From: Chromatiales bacterium
Lineage (GTDB): Bacteria; Pseudomonadota; Gammaproteobacteria; Chromatiales; Chromatiaceae
DNA length: 58,270 bases
Assembly (NCBI GenBank): GCA_028280505.1
Contig: JANQLO010000022.1
Span: 1 to 58,270, forward strand
Reading direction: 5' to 3'
Of this stretch, positions 1 to 7,377 are shown piece after piece. Every line of letters begins with the position of its first letter. The first letter of the stretch is position 1. A program made the translations under genes and the position numbers. Under the pieces are notes generated by a model. That model ran no database searches, was not told where the DNA came from, and saw nothing but the letters and a program-made list of their open reading frames with translations.

Positions 1-78
1 AGCCGAAGCCGAAGCCGAAGCCGAAGCCGAAGCCGAAGCCGAAGCCGAAGCCGAAGCCGAAGCCGAAGCCGAAGCCGA
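1..78. repeat. GCCGAA hexanucleotide tandem repeat
   Basis: The window opens inside an uninterrupted run of the 6-base unit gccgaa, about 13 copies to position 78 and continuing left of the window. In the frame of the overlapping coding region each unit adds one Ala-Glu pair. Because the unit is a multiple of three, gain or loss of copies would change protein length without a frameshift. Confidence 0.95.
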
Positions 79-112
79 ACCGCGCGCCTTATTGGGCAAG
101 CATGAAGCCTAA
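2..112 (+). CDS. scpB: C-terminal tail of upstream gene, probably ScpB (partial)
   Basis: An open frame enters from the left edge, encodes an alternating Ala-Glu tail and then [10 protein letters not shown] before a TAA at 110-112. It overlaps the start of rluB by 11 bases, so the two are translationally close. In gammaproteobacteria the gene directly before rluB is normally scpB, the kleisin-associated subunit of the Smc-ScpAB chromosome segregation complex, and ScpB proteins often carry acidic low-complexity C-termini. The identity therefore rests on gene order and tail composition, since no ScpB domain lies inside the window. Confidence 0.5.
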   Translation, partial: AEAEAEAEAEAEAEAEAEAEAEAEAEPRALLGKHEA

Positions 113-947
113 GGCCCCCGAAGGGGAGCGTCTGCAGAAGCTACTGGCCAATGCCGGATTCGGCTCGCGGCGGCAGCTCGAAACCCTCATCAGCGAAGGC
201 CGGGTAAAGGTCAACGGCCATATCGCCAAGCTCGGCGATCGGGCGACTGCCGAGGATCGCATCGAGATCAACGGCCGCCCCATAGGCGGCAAACGACTGA
301 GTGGCAATCAGCGCTTTGCGATCATGTACAACAAGCCCGAGGGCGAGTTGGTGACCCGCAAGGATCCGGAAGGGCGCAAAACGGTATTTGATCATCTGCC
401 GCACCTGCCGACCGGCCGATGGATTGCGGTCGGTCGGCTCGATGTGAACAGTTCGGGTTTGCTGTTGTTTACCAATGACGGTGAACTCGCCAATCGTTTG
501 ATGCATCCCCGTACCCGGGTCGCACGCGAGTATGCGGTGCGCGTCAAAGGTGAGGTCAGCGAGGACATGGTGCGCCAACTCGTCAATGGGATTGAACTGG
601 ACGACGGGCCCGCACGTTTCGAAGATGTGGTCGATTCCGGGGGCGAAGGCAGTAACCGTTGGTTCCATCTGGTGATCATGGAAGGCCGCAAGCGCGAGGT
701 ACGGCGTTTGTGGGAGGCGGTGGGCGTCACCGTGTCGCGGCTGAAGCGTGTGCGCTACGGCCCCATCATTCTCGACAGTAGCGTCAAGGCGGGGCAGTGG
801 CGTGAACTCGATAACGAGGAAAGACGCGAGTTGCTCAAACTCGTCGATCTGCGTGACAAGCGCCCTTGGGGCACGTTGATCGGCAAGACACGCGGTGCGC
901 GGCCAGCGGCCAAGCATTCTCCCTGGAAGCAACGGCGTCCGCATTAA
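102..947 (+). CDS. rluB: 23S rRNA pseudouridine(2605) synthase RluB
   Basis: 281 residues. An N-terminal S4 RNA-binding domain (about residues 8-65, starting [15 protein letters not shown]) is followed by an RsuA/RluB-type pseudouridine synthase domain. The catalytic Asp is D114 in [17 protein letters not shown]. The family isomerises a uridine in the peptidyl-transferase region of 23S rRNA (U2605 in E. coli) during large-subunit assembly. The start overlaps the end of the probable scpB, so translational coupling is likely. The C-terminus is basic, as in RluB relatives. The related RsuA, RluE and RluF are less likely because of the scpB-like neighbour and the chain length. Confidence 0.9.
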   Translation: MKPKAPEGERLQKLLANAGFGSRRQLETLISEGRVKVNGHIAKLGDRATAEDRIEINGRPIGGKRLSGNQRFAIMYNKPEGELVTRKDPEGRKTVFDHLPHLPTGRWIAVGRLDVNSSGLLLFTNDGELANRLMHPRTRVAREYAVRVKGEVSEDMVRQLVNGIELDDGPARFEDVVDSGGEGSNRWFHLVIMEGRKREVRRLWEAVGVTVSRLKRVRYGPIILDSSVKAGQWRELDNEERRELLKLVDLRDKRPWGTLIGKTRGARPAAKHSPWKQRRPH

Positions 948-961
948 CCGCGAGTGTATCG

Positions 962-1633
962 GTGTCCGGTTTCGCGCCTGCCGACGGTGTGTTGCTCGAT
1001 TTGTATCGCTTGCTGGCCGACCGGTATGGCGAACAGCCTTGGTGGCCGGCCGAGTCGCCGTTCGAAATAGCGGTCGGTGCGGTACTGACGCAAAACGCGG
1101 CATGGGCGAATGTCGAAAAGGCGATTGCGGCGTTGAAGGCGCAAGGCCTTTTGTCTTTGAAGGCTTTGCTCGACGTTGAACACGCGTCTCTTGGCGAGGC
1201 GATTCGTCCATCGGGTTACTACAATCTCAAGGCGAAACGCCTGCGCAATCTCTGTGAGTTTCTCGATCGTCAAGGCGGTTTCGAGGCGTTCGCCGCGCAA
1301 TCCCTGTCGGATCAGCGTGAAGGTTTGCTCGGTGTGAACGGCATTGGGCCGGAAACGGCCGACGATATCCTGCTTTATGCGCTGCAACGTCCGGTGTTCG
1401 TGATCGATACTTATACACGGCGTTTGTTGCAGCGTTACCGTTTGGCCGACGGGTCGGAGCCTTATGAAGAACTGCGTAACGGTTTCGAGCGAGCAATAGG
1501 ACCGGATGTGTATCTATACCAGCAGTATCATGCGCTTATCGTGATACATGCGAAACAGGTGTGTCGCAAAACCCCGCATTGTGCGCGTTGTTCCGTAGCG
1601 CGACACTGCCCGACCGGTAACGGCCGATCGTGA
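962..1633 (+). CDS. HhH-GPD base-excision DNA glycosylase with 4Fe-4S cluster, MagIII-like
   Basis: About 223 residues from a GTG at 962, 14 bases after rluB; an upstream ATG at 866 would overlap rluB and lengthen the N-terminus without adding family-like sequence. The protein has the endonuclease III fold: a helix-hairpin-helix GVNGIGPETAD (124-134), an Asp-containing FVIDTYTRR (D149) and a cluster ligand set C201, C207, C210, C216. The Lys that endonuclease III uses for lyase chemistry is replaced by Glu (E131), as in the MagIII/Mpg2 3-methyladenine glycosylase branch. I infer a monofunctional alkyl-base glycosylase without AP-lyase activity. The spacing C-x5-C-x2-C-x5-C is one residue shorter at the first interval than in E. 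coli Nth. Confidence 0.8.
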   Translation: MSGFAPADGVLLDLYRLLADRYGEQPWWPAESPFEIAVGAVLTQNAAWANVEKAIAALKAQGLLSLKALLDVEHASLGEAIRPSGYYNLKAKRLRNLCEFLDRQGGFEAFAAQSLSDQREGLLGVNGIGPETADDILLYALQRPVFVIDTYTRRLLQRYRLADGSEPYEELRNGFERAIGPDVYLYQQYHALIVIHAKQVCRKTPHCARCSVARHCPTGNGRS

Positions 1634-1640
1634 TGTCGGC

Positions 1641-2552
1641 TTATCCCAGCATACAGCGATTGCGGCCGTTTTTCTTTGCGCTGTAGAGTGCCTTGTCCGC
1701 GCGTTCCAAAAAGGCGTCCGGCATCTCGTCCGCCTGCAGGCAGGCAGCGCCGATACTCACGGTGACCTCGGCGGTGCGGCCGCGTACCGTATGCATGGCG
1801 TCGACGTTTTCACGAATGCGCTCCGCCAACAGCATGGCCCCGTCTTCATTGGTATGGCTGGCCAGCACGACAAACTCTTCGCCACCGAAGCGGAAGAGCA
1901 GATCGCTGCGACGCACCGTATGGGCAATGGTTTGGGCGACCGCGGTCAAGACGTCGTCACCGAAGGCATGACCGTAGTTGTCATTGAATGATTTGAAGTG
2001 ATCGATATCGATCACCAGTACCGACAACGGAAGCGTTTGACGATGCGCCAGATCGACCTCGCGGGTGAGGGCGTTCTGCATCGCCATGCGATTGTGCACC
2101 CCGGTCAGCGGATCGAGCGATGCAAGTTCGACGGCATGACGATAGCTGAGCGCATTACGCAGCGGGTAGACCAGTGCGCATAACAGGTTCTCCAGAGAGC
2201 TGATCTCCTTGTCGGCGAAAGGGATCTCGCGATACACCCGTATCGTACCCAGCGGGCGGTCTTCCAGTCGCAAATCGTAGGTCGCGCGATGCGAGGCCTC
2301 ACGGCCATAGCTCACCGGGTTGTCGTTCTGCGGTAGTTCGTAGACCAATCCGTCGATTTCGAGGTAGCGCTGGATCTCTTTACCGAAGCTGTGGATCTGG
2401 GTTTCGATATCCAGCGTTGTCTGCAGGATGCTCGAGAGCTCGAGTACCCGTGGGCCCAAGTTCTCGGGTGCGGTCGGTTTGACGGTGCCGTGGATCTGAT
2501 GAGGGTTGACCACTGCCAGGTTGCCTATATTCGAATAACCGGGATTTTTCAT
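1641..2552 (-). CDS. GGDEF diguanylate cyclase with N-terminal GAF-like sensor region
   Basis: 303 residues from an ATG at 2552; a GTG at 2579 is in frame nine codons upstream. Residues about 30-140 look like a GAF-type ligand-binding region (inference from length and pattern). The catalytic domain begins with SLDPLTGVHNR and contains GGEEF at 223-227, so c-di-GMP synthesis is expected. An RxxD product-inhibition site (RRSD, 214-217) lies five residues before the active loop, so feedback control by c-di-GMP is likely. No membrane segment is seen, so the enzyme should be cytosolic. It is convergent with the glycosylase gene (8-base gap) and divergent from the thioredoxin gene. The signal is unknown. 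Confidence 0.88.
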   Translation of the reverse strand: MKNPGYSNIGNLAVVNPHQIHGTVKPTAPENLGPRVLELSSILQTTLDIETQIHSFGKEIQRYLEIDGLVYELPQNDNPVSYGREASHRATYDLRLEDRPLGTIRVYREIPFADKEISSLENLLCALVYPLRNALSYRHAVELASLDPLTGVHNRMAMQNALTREVDLAHRQTLPLSVLVIDIDHFKSFNDNYGHAFGDDVLTAVAQTIAHTVRRSDLLFRFGGEEFVVLASHTNEDGAMLLAERIRENVDAMHTVRGRTAEVTVSIGAACLQADEMPDAFLERADKALYSAKKNGRNRCMLG

Positions 2553-2579
2553 TTTTCTGTCTCTGTGCGACGTTTGCAC

Positions 2580-2852
2580 CAGTCGTTAAGCGAAAGTCGT
2601 GCCAGAAACAAAAAATATATATTAAACAATAAGATATATGAGTTAATTCACTCGGTGACGGTTCGGCGTCAGATTTCTCTCGTGACCTCAAATTCCCAAA
2701 TGTCAGATATTCGGCGTTTTGCAGGAAGTCTATTCACCGGCAAAAAGCCGGCATACAGAAAGTCCCACGGAAACATCCGGGGCTCAGATTCTGGTGTTTT
2801 GTTGGGATTCGGACCACGATTTAGATCAATAGAGTGGCATTCCGGAGACGGT
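2580..2852. other. Divergent intergenic region
   Basis: 273 bases between the divergent cyclase and thioredoxin genes, clearly more AT-rich around 2600-2650. It should contain both promoters. A small hairpin (ccggc, 5-base loop, gccgg) lies near 2740. I looked for a GEMM c-di-GMP riboswitch core and did not see one. Confidence 0.5.
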
Positions 2853-3890
2853 ATGAAACACTTTTTGTCACTGTTTCTGGTGTTTGCGTTTTCAAGTGCC
2901 GTGGTTGCCGCCGGGTCCGACTCGGCGTCACTGGAGCCCGGCATGGTCAATCCCGGATACCACGACAAGCCGAGCTGGTTCAAAGCGTCGTTTCTGGATA
3001 TCCGCGAGGACATTACCGAGGCTCGGTCCGCGGGTAAGCGCCTGATGCTCTATTTCTATCAGGACGGGTGCCCCTATTGCGCCAAATTGCTCAACGACAA
3101 TTTCGGTAACCGCAAGATTGCCGACAAAACCAGGCAGGGCTTCGATGTTATCGCCATCAACATGTGGGGCGACCGTGAAGTCACCGATCTCGCCGGCGAG
3201 ATCACCACCGAAAAGGCCTTCGCGGCGGCGCTTCGGGTGCAATACACCCCGACGCTGCTTTTTTTGAACGAGCGGGGCGGGGTGGTCATTCGTATCAACG
3301 GTTATTTCGAACCGCACAAGTTCGATGTCGTACTCGACTATGTCGCAGGCAAGCACGAACGAGCTGGCAGTTTCCGCGACTACTACGTTAAGGCGGCACC
3401 CGTTCCGGCCAATACCCGACTTAACGCACTCGTCGGTGCTCAACCGAAACCGCTGAGACTCGCCGAACGTGAGTCAGGCCAACGGCCGCTGTTGGTTTTC
3501 TTCGAACAGGGTAGCTGCGCCGAATGTGACGCATTACACAGGGATATTCTCCCGCGCTCGGAAATCGCCCATGCGCTCACCAACCTGGACTTCGCCCAAG
3601 TCGATCTATGGTCGGACGACATCATACAAACCCCGGACGGCCAAGAAAGCAAAGTGCGTGATTGGGCACATGATCTCGGCATTCAATACGCGCCCAGCCT
3701 CGTCTTCTTCGATCCCGAAGGTAAAGAGGTGTTTCGTACCGAAGGTTACTTGCGCACCTTTCATATTCACGGCGCAATCGATTACGTCGTTACCGGCGCC
3801 TATCGTTGGCAGCCATCGTTCCAGCGCTTTCTTCAGCACCGAACCGAAATGCTCGCCGCGCGTGGCATCAGCGTCGAATTGATGGACTGA
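2853..3890 (+). CDS. Exported protein with two thioredoxin domains (SoxW-like)
   Basis: 345 residues from the ATG at 2853, which has a ggag sequence just upstream and is followed by a clear signal peptide (residues 1-20, ending VVAA). Two thioredoxin-fold units follow. The first has CPYC at 73-76 and a cis-Pro loop YTP near 131-133. The second has CAEC at 222-225 and YAPSLVFF later. Each contains a two-Cys active site, so the protein could act as a periplasmic thiol-disulfide reductase or carry electrons between its two halves. The closest recognised pattern is the thioredoxin family that includes SoxW; no sox genes are nearby. An in-frame extension to 2391 would cross the divergent gene and is not credible. 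Confidence 0.82.
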   Translation: MKHFLSLFLVFAFSSAVVAAGSDSASLEPGMVNPGYHDKPSWFKASFLDIREDITEARSAGKRLMLYFYQDGCPYCAKLLNDNFGNRKIADKTRQGFDVIAINMWGDREVTDLAGEITTEKAFAAALRVQYTPTLLFLNERGGVVIRINGYFEPHKFDVVLDYVAGKHERAGSFRDYYVKAAPVPANTRLNALVGAQPKPLRLAERESGQRPLLVFFEQGSCAECDALHRDILPRSEIAHALTNLDFAQVDLWSDDIIQTPDGQESKVRDWAHDLGIQYAPSLVFFDPEGKEVFRTEGYLRTFHIHGAIDYVVTGAYRWQPSFQRFLQHRTEMLAARGISVELMD

Positions 3891-4128
3891 ACCGGCAAGC
3901 CTCGTATATCGTTCGGACCATAGATACCGCTTCCGAACCATGTAGCCTTTTTGCAACAGTCACGCCATTGGCATCGGAAAATCCCGCGCCTGCGATAAAA
4001 CGACGAATCGCCAATCACACGGACAAAGAGATCATGGAGAGAACCAATTGCCGCATAATACGTTATACGTGCCAGCCGTATAAGACGGAATTGGTGGCGT
4101 TCGTATAAGCAACCGTTAGGCATGCGAA
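3891..4128. other. Left border of the AT-rich island
   Basis: No convincing gene. Base composition drops across this stretch. It holds the long imperfect inverted repeat at 4043-4095 and a GTTAGGC heptamer at 4115-4121 directly before the next reading frame. Short frames here look like chance or shadow frames. Confidence 0.5.
4043..4095. repeat. Long imperfect inverted repeat
   Basis: The arm accaattgccgcataatacg (4043-4062) pairs with 4077-4095 (cgtataagacggaattggt), interrupted by one-base bulges and a mismatch, leaving a 14-base loop. It lies upstream of the first gene of the AT-rich island. There is no T-tract, so a terminator is unlikely. Confidence 0.7.
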
Positions 4129-4449
4129 ATGTGGTTGCTCGAAAAGCAATTAGCTGTTCTCAATGCACTGGCATTAATTTGCTTTGCAATACTGTTTGGG
4201 CATTCCGAAGCCATTCGCCATCCAGCGGAATTCAACGAAACGCTGTTGGGTCAAATCTCAATTGCTCTTATCGTGGTCATCGGTGTCGCACCGCGGTTAA
4301 TTTTGATTCAAACCACTCGGGGAAAAGTAAGCAATCGCAAGTACTTTGCGTATTTCATTGGCATGTGGATTTTAGTCCCGTATTTTCTTTGGAGATTAGG
4401 TGTAGAGAAGGAAGTTAGCCATGGCGAATTGCCTAGTAAGTGTTTCTAG
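4129..4449 (+). CDS. Small integral membrane protein of unknown function
   Basis: 106 residues. Three hydrophobic stretches are visible: about 9-23 (NALALICFAILFG), 41-55 (QISIALIVVIGVAP) and 72-88 (YFAYFIGMWILVPYFLW). No catalytic motif or family is recognised. It lies at the left end of the AT-rich island, 87 bases before the P-loop ATPase and in the same direction, so joint transcription is plausible. An ATG at 4122 opens a different frame without hydrophobic pattern and is less likely. Small multi-pass proteins next to STAND- or KAP-like ATPases are often part of defence or stress modules, but nothing in this sequence proves that. Confidence 0.6.
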   Translation: MWLLEKQLAVLNALALICFAILFGHSEAIRHPAEFNETLLGQISIALIVVIGVAPRLILIQTTRGKVSNRKYFAYFIGMWILVPYFLWRLGVEKEVSHGELPSKCF

Positions 4450-4536
4450 TCGTTCGTCACTTTGTTCCTGACTGGGACGTCCGGCTTCACCGTGCGCCCC
4501 GAAGTATTGGCATTAAAACAAAAGAATGGAGATCAC

Positions 4537-5985
4537 ATGGTGAATTTTAACGAAGAAAATATTGCAGAAATATTTGGTCATGAAGCAGCTGAAGACGAAG
4601 ATATTGATCGTCTTAAATCGTATTATTTTAAGGGCACGATCTACGATCAAGTAGCAAATAATTTACCAATACGTATTCTTGTTGGGCATAAAGGAATCGG
4701 TAAGTCTGCGCTATTTCAGGTTGCGATGTATGAACAGAAGCAAGAAGGTAAACTGACTCTTTTGATTAAACCGGATGATATCGCGGGTATTGGAGAAAAC
4801 GAAACTGATTTTCTAAAACTTATACGAGAATGGAAAGCTGGGATCTCAGAAATTATCGCAAAGAAAGCACTGGTGTCTTTCGGGTTGCTGTATGAAGGAT
4901 GGAGGAGTAAGCTCAATTCATATGGTGGACAACTAATCGATTTTCTTCAAGCAATATTTCGTGCCGAAAACTATGCAAATCTGGACCATACAAAGAAAGT
5001 TATTATCAGTGATTTTTTAAAAAGTGGAAAGATATTCATTTACCTTGACGATCTTGATAGGGGTTGGCAAGGGAATCAAACAGACATACGGAAGATTTCT
5101 GCTTTGCTAAACGCGATCAGGGACCTTGCAACTGAAAGTAAGGGGACCGCATTCCGAGTGAGTTTACGCTCAGATGTATATTACCTTGTTAGAACATCTG
5201 ATGAATCTACTGACAAAATAGAAGGGTCCGTGGTTTGGTATTCCTGGTCTAACCATGAAATACTTTCGTTACTTGTTAAGCGTATCGACCAATATTTGCA
5301 TGGTAAAAGTAAGTCAGCTGACGAATTGATGAAGCTGAGTCAGCCAGTTTTGGCAGGACACCTAAATGAAGTTATGGAGCCGACTTTCAACGGGAAGGGT
5401 AAATGGGAGAAAATACCGACTTACCGTATGTTAATGTCTCTAATCCGAAAGAGGCCAAGGGACCTAGTAAAGCTTTGCACACTGGCTGCCAAGCATGCAA
5501 GCGTTGCAGAACGAGAGTTGATCGGAACCCCAGACTTCAACGGTGTTTTTGAAGAATATTCTCAAGGGCGACTTCAAGACACCGTTAACGAATACCGATC
5601 CGAGCTTCCCGATATAGAGCGTTTACTGTTCGGGATGAAGCCTTCCCGTGCAGAAAGGAGAACTGGTAAAGGGTATATATATTCTACCGCTGATCTACTC
5701 AAAAAGATAAAGAATATCCAAGAGAATAAAAAGTTTTACTTTTACGGAAATCGTCCTGCAGATACTAAGGATCTAGCGGCCTTCATGTACAAAATAAATT
5801 TTTTAACTGCGCGAAAAGAAAAAGGAGAATTCATTGATCGACGCTATTTTGAAGAAAGTCGATATCTATCACATAAATTTGTCGATTTTGGCTTTGACTG
5901 GGAGGTTCATCCTGCTTACAGATGGGCCCTGCAACCTGACGATATAGCTGATGTTTTCGGGTCGTTGGCCCCTAGTAGTGAATAA
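4537..5985 (+). CDS. P-loop ATPase of the Sll1717 type (STAND/KAP-like)
   Basis: 482 residues from the ATG at 4537, preceded by ggag at 4529-4532; an ATG 25 codons upstream lacks such a site. Walker A is GHKGIGKS (50-57) and Walker B IFIYLDDLD (D171, D172). An RSDVYY segment followed by DKIEG and WYSW matches the pattern of the Sll1717 ATPase family as I recall it. No membrane segment or separate effector domain is seen; the C-terminal third is unassigned. The gene is markedly AT-rich compared with the flanking chromosome and uses A/T-ending codons, which suggests recent transfer. Members of this family occur in accessory and defence loci, but the biochemical role is not established. It sits between two membrane-protein genes. 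Confidence 0.75.
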   Translation: MVNFNEENIAEIFGHEAAEDEDIDRLKSYYFKGTIYDQVANNLPIRILVGHKGIGKSALFQVAMYEQKQEGKLTLLIKPDDIAGIGENETDFLKLIREWKAGISEIIAKKALVSFGLLYEGWRSKLNSYGGQLIDFLQAIFRAENYANLDHTKKVIISDFLKSGKIFIYLDDLDRGWQGNQTDIRKISALLNAIRDLATESKGTAFRVSLRSDVYYLVRTSDESTDKIEGSVVWYSWSNHEILSLLVKRIDQYLHGKSKSADELMKLSQPVLAGHLNEVMEPTFNGKGKWEKIPTYRMLMSLIRKRPRDLVKLCTLAAKHASVAERELIGTPDFNGVFEEYSQGRLQDTVNEYRSELPDIERLLFGMKPSRAERRTGKGYIYSTADLLKKIKNIQENKKFYFYGNRPADTKDLAAFMYKINFLTARKEKGEFIDRRYFEESRYLSHKFVDFGFDWEVHPAYRWALQPDDIADVFGSLAPSSE

Positions 5986-6028
5986 ATAGTTTCTGCCCAA
6001 TAAAGTCAGGAGGGGAAAGGCATACTTA

Positions 6029-6045
6029 CACAGCTCGCGGCTGTG
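6029..6045. repeat. Hairpin cacagc/gctgtg
   Basis: A 6-bp perfect stem with a five-base loop (tcgcg), 44 bases after the ATPase stop. It is not followed by a T-run. It may stabilise the 3' end of the ATPase transcript. Confidence 0.5.
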
Positions 6046-6081
6046 GCCTTGGCGTCAGCCAATAGAATCAAGACAGTGAGT

Positions 6082-6116
6082 AAGATTATAGTGATTATTT
6101 TATCATCTATAATCTT
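6082..6116. repeat. Strong AT-rich inverted repeat
   Basis: Arms aagattatag (6082-6091) and ctataatctt (6107-6116) are perfectly complementary. The inner bases tgat/atca continue the stem after a one-base bulge, leaving a six-base loop. It could be a protein-binding dyad or a stable hairpin. It sits between the two transcribed units of the island. Confidence 0.75.
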
Positions 6117-6199
6117 CGCAGCTATGCTTGATTGTGTTGGGATAAAAGTCGGGCGGCACAACTCGTCGAACTTATGTAGGAATCGTATATGATGGGCTA

Positions 6200-6220
6200 T
6201 ACCGACTTTATGAGTCGGTA
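6200..6220. repeat. Perfect hairpin taccgact/agtcggta
   Basis: An 8-bp perfect stem with a five-base loop, followed by attaagagc rather than a T-tract. It lies 169 bases before the next gene. Confidence 0.65.
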
Positions 6221-6388
6221 TTAAGAGCAAGCGGCTATCGAATTGATAACGATCGCGGTTATTCCGTGGCTGAGGTTTCGAGATGGCTTAGCATTTCACC
6301 CCATTGGACTTTCTCCGATACGGGCCTCTGTTTCGCTTCGGCTCCGTTGGCTGTATGTTGGTGTTAAGTTAATCTCAGTCAATGGAAA

Positions 6389-6904
6389 ATGATAGAAAAC
6401 CGTACTTATTTCGACCAACTCAAAGACAAGCTAAAGAGCAATAAATGGATGGCTATTGTATTGTTGGTCTTCACTTGTTTGATTGGTGCTGGCGCGGCAA
6501 TTGATGCTGTCGATAAGTTGTCTCGTCTTCTGCCAACTTTTACGCTAGTCTCGCCGAGCGTGACAGAAGTTAAGCCGTTATTGAGCGAGGGTGGAGTCAC
6601 TGTCTATCACCGGGAAGCAAATGTAGCTGCGAAACTTGAGGTGGACGAGAACTTTATTGACAACAAGGTGAAACTTTGGGTGTCTTATCCGCCGGATCCG
6701 CATATTCCGTTTGACGAGAATGCATTCATGGCGGTACAGATTCAAGAAGCTCATATGTTTCGTCTTGGCAAAGTTGAGGCTGTCTCGCTCGGTAACGTTG
6801 GGAGGTTCCAGTTCTATATAACGGAGCCGAGGTTCAACGTACAGCATCGAAACCTCTCCAGCGTAAACGTTCGAATTCTTTGGCTCGATAAGCTCGACTT
6901 GTGA
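6389..6904 (+). CDS. Single-pass membrane-anchored protein of unknown function
   Basis: 171 residues. A charged N-terminal 20 residues precede one membrane helix (about 21-40, MAIVLLVFTCLIGAGAAI). The remaining 130 residues are predicted outside the cytoplasm and look beta-rich. No family is recognised. A GTTAAGT heptamer lies 20 bases before the start. Lower G+C than the chromosome continues here, so it probably belongs to the same acquired segment as the ATPase. The start codon is not backed by a good ribosome-binding site, and an out-of-frame ATG at 6382 is also present. Confidence 0.6.
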   Translation: MIENRTYFDQLKDKLKSNKWMAIVLLVFTCLIGAGAAIDAVDKLSRLLPTFTLVSPSVTEVKPLLSEGGVTVYHREANVAAKLEVDENFIDNKVKLWVSYPPDPHIPFDENAFMAVQIQEAHMFRLGKVEAVSLGNVGRFQFYITEPRFNVQHRNLSSVNVRILWLDKLDL

Positions 6905-6931
6905 CTCGATGTTAAAACGCAGATTTAGATG

Positions 6932-6979
6932 AGATCGCTGGGGAGCATTGGTCCTTAGCTTATCCAATTGGAGCGATCT
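6932..6979. repeat. Inverted repeat agatcgct/agcgatct with inner stem
   Basis: Perfect 8-bp outer arms (6932-6939 and 6972-6979) enclose a second complementary pair, attgg/ccaat, so the 48 bases can fold into an extended interrupted hairpin. It lies just after the last island gene, in a 233-base gene-free stretch before the HTH gene. No T-tract follows. Confidence 0.65.
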
Positions 6980-7137
6980 AATATAACGAGAAACGCTTTG
7001 CCAATTAGCTAAAGGTTATGCCGCTGGCGCCAGGGTGAAACTAAACTTGGGTCAATTCACGACATGTCTTTACTGAAGGGACGAGACCGAATACCTAATC
7101 CGTTCCGCTCCTCAGCCGAGGCTTTCGTCTGACAATT

Positions 7138-7365
7138 TCACACTGTCTCTTCGGTTTCGGTATCAGGCGTGTAGACCAGCAGATCCCCGGGTTGGCAGTC
7201 GAGATACTCACAGATCCGTGTGAGCGTTTCAAAACGCACGCCACGGACCTTGCCCTGCTTGAGCAGTGAGAGATTGGCGCTGGTGATCCCTACGTACTCG
7301 GCCAGATCCTTCGATTTGACCTTGCGCCGGGCCAGCATGACATCCAGTTGCACGACAATTGGCAT
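7138..7365 (-). CDS. Small Cro/CI-type HTH regulator (YozG-like)
   Basis: 75 residues, almost entirely one helix-turn-helix domain: LAEYVGITSANLSLLKQGKVRGVRFETLTRICEYL matches the short YozG-like branch, followed by CQPGDLLVY and an acidic tail. It follows the DUF2975 gene by 12 bases on the same strand. HTH/DUF2975 pairs are a recurrent two-gene unit in which the small regulator is thought to control its own operon. The DNA target is not known; the AT-rich palindrome at 8000-8011, upstream of the pair, is a candidate. Confidence 0.85.
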   Translation of the reverse strand: MPIVVQLDVMLARRKVKSKDLAEYVGITSANLSLLKQGKVRGVRFETLTRICEYLDCQPGDLLVYTPDTETEETV

Positions 7366-7377
7366 GAGGAAGTCCGC

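Larger units (their letters stand above)
5986..6388. other. Gene-free stretch with several hairpins
   Basis: 403 bases without a supported gene. It contains three separate perfect or near-perfect hairpins (6029-6045, 6082-6116, 6200-6220). A 74-codon frame on the minus strand has a hydrophobic patch created by the AT-rich hairpin arms and no other support, so I left it out. Confidence 0.5.

Noticed and set aside
866-961. N-terminal extension of the glycosylase into rluB
   Set aside because: It overlaps rluB coding sequence and adds residues unlike the family.
141-1211. Long minus-strand open frame of 356 codons over rluB and the glycosylase gene
   Set aside because: A shadow of two genes on the plus strand in GC-rich DNA; low-complexity Arg/His-rich product without motifs.
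2391-2852. N-terminal extension of the thioredoxin protein to 2391
   Set aside because: It would overlap the divergent cyclase gene and precede a clear signal peptide at 2853, which must be N-terminal.
2580-2852. c-di-GMP (GEMM) riboswitch before the cyclase or thioredoxin gene
   Set aside because: The conserved GEMM core sequence was not found in this gap or in the gap at 53334-53778.
6006-6230. 74-codon minus-strand frame with a hydrophobic patch
   Set aside because: It lies across the AT-rich inverted repeat that creates the patch, and has no ribosome-binding site or family resemblance.
4115-6369. GTTAGGC (4115-4121) and GTTAAGT (6363-6369) directly before reading frames, as in integron cassettes
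   Set aside because: Both fit the GTTRRRY core, but I found no matching RYYYAAC partner upstream and the nearby hairpins do not bring the core to the stem base as in attC sites. No integrase is present.
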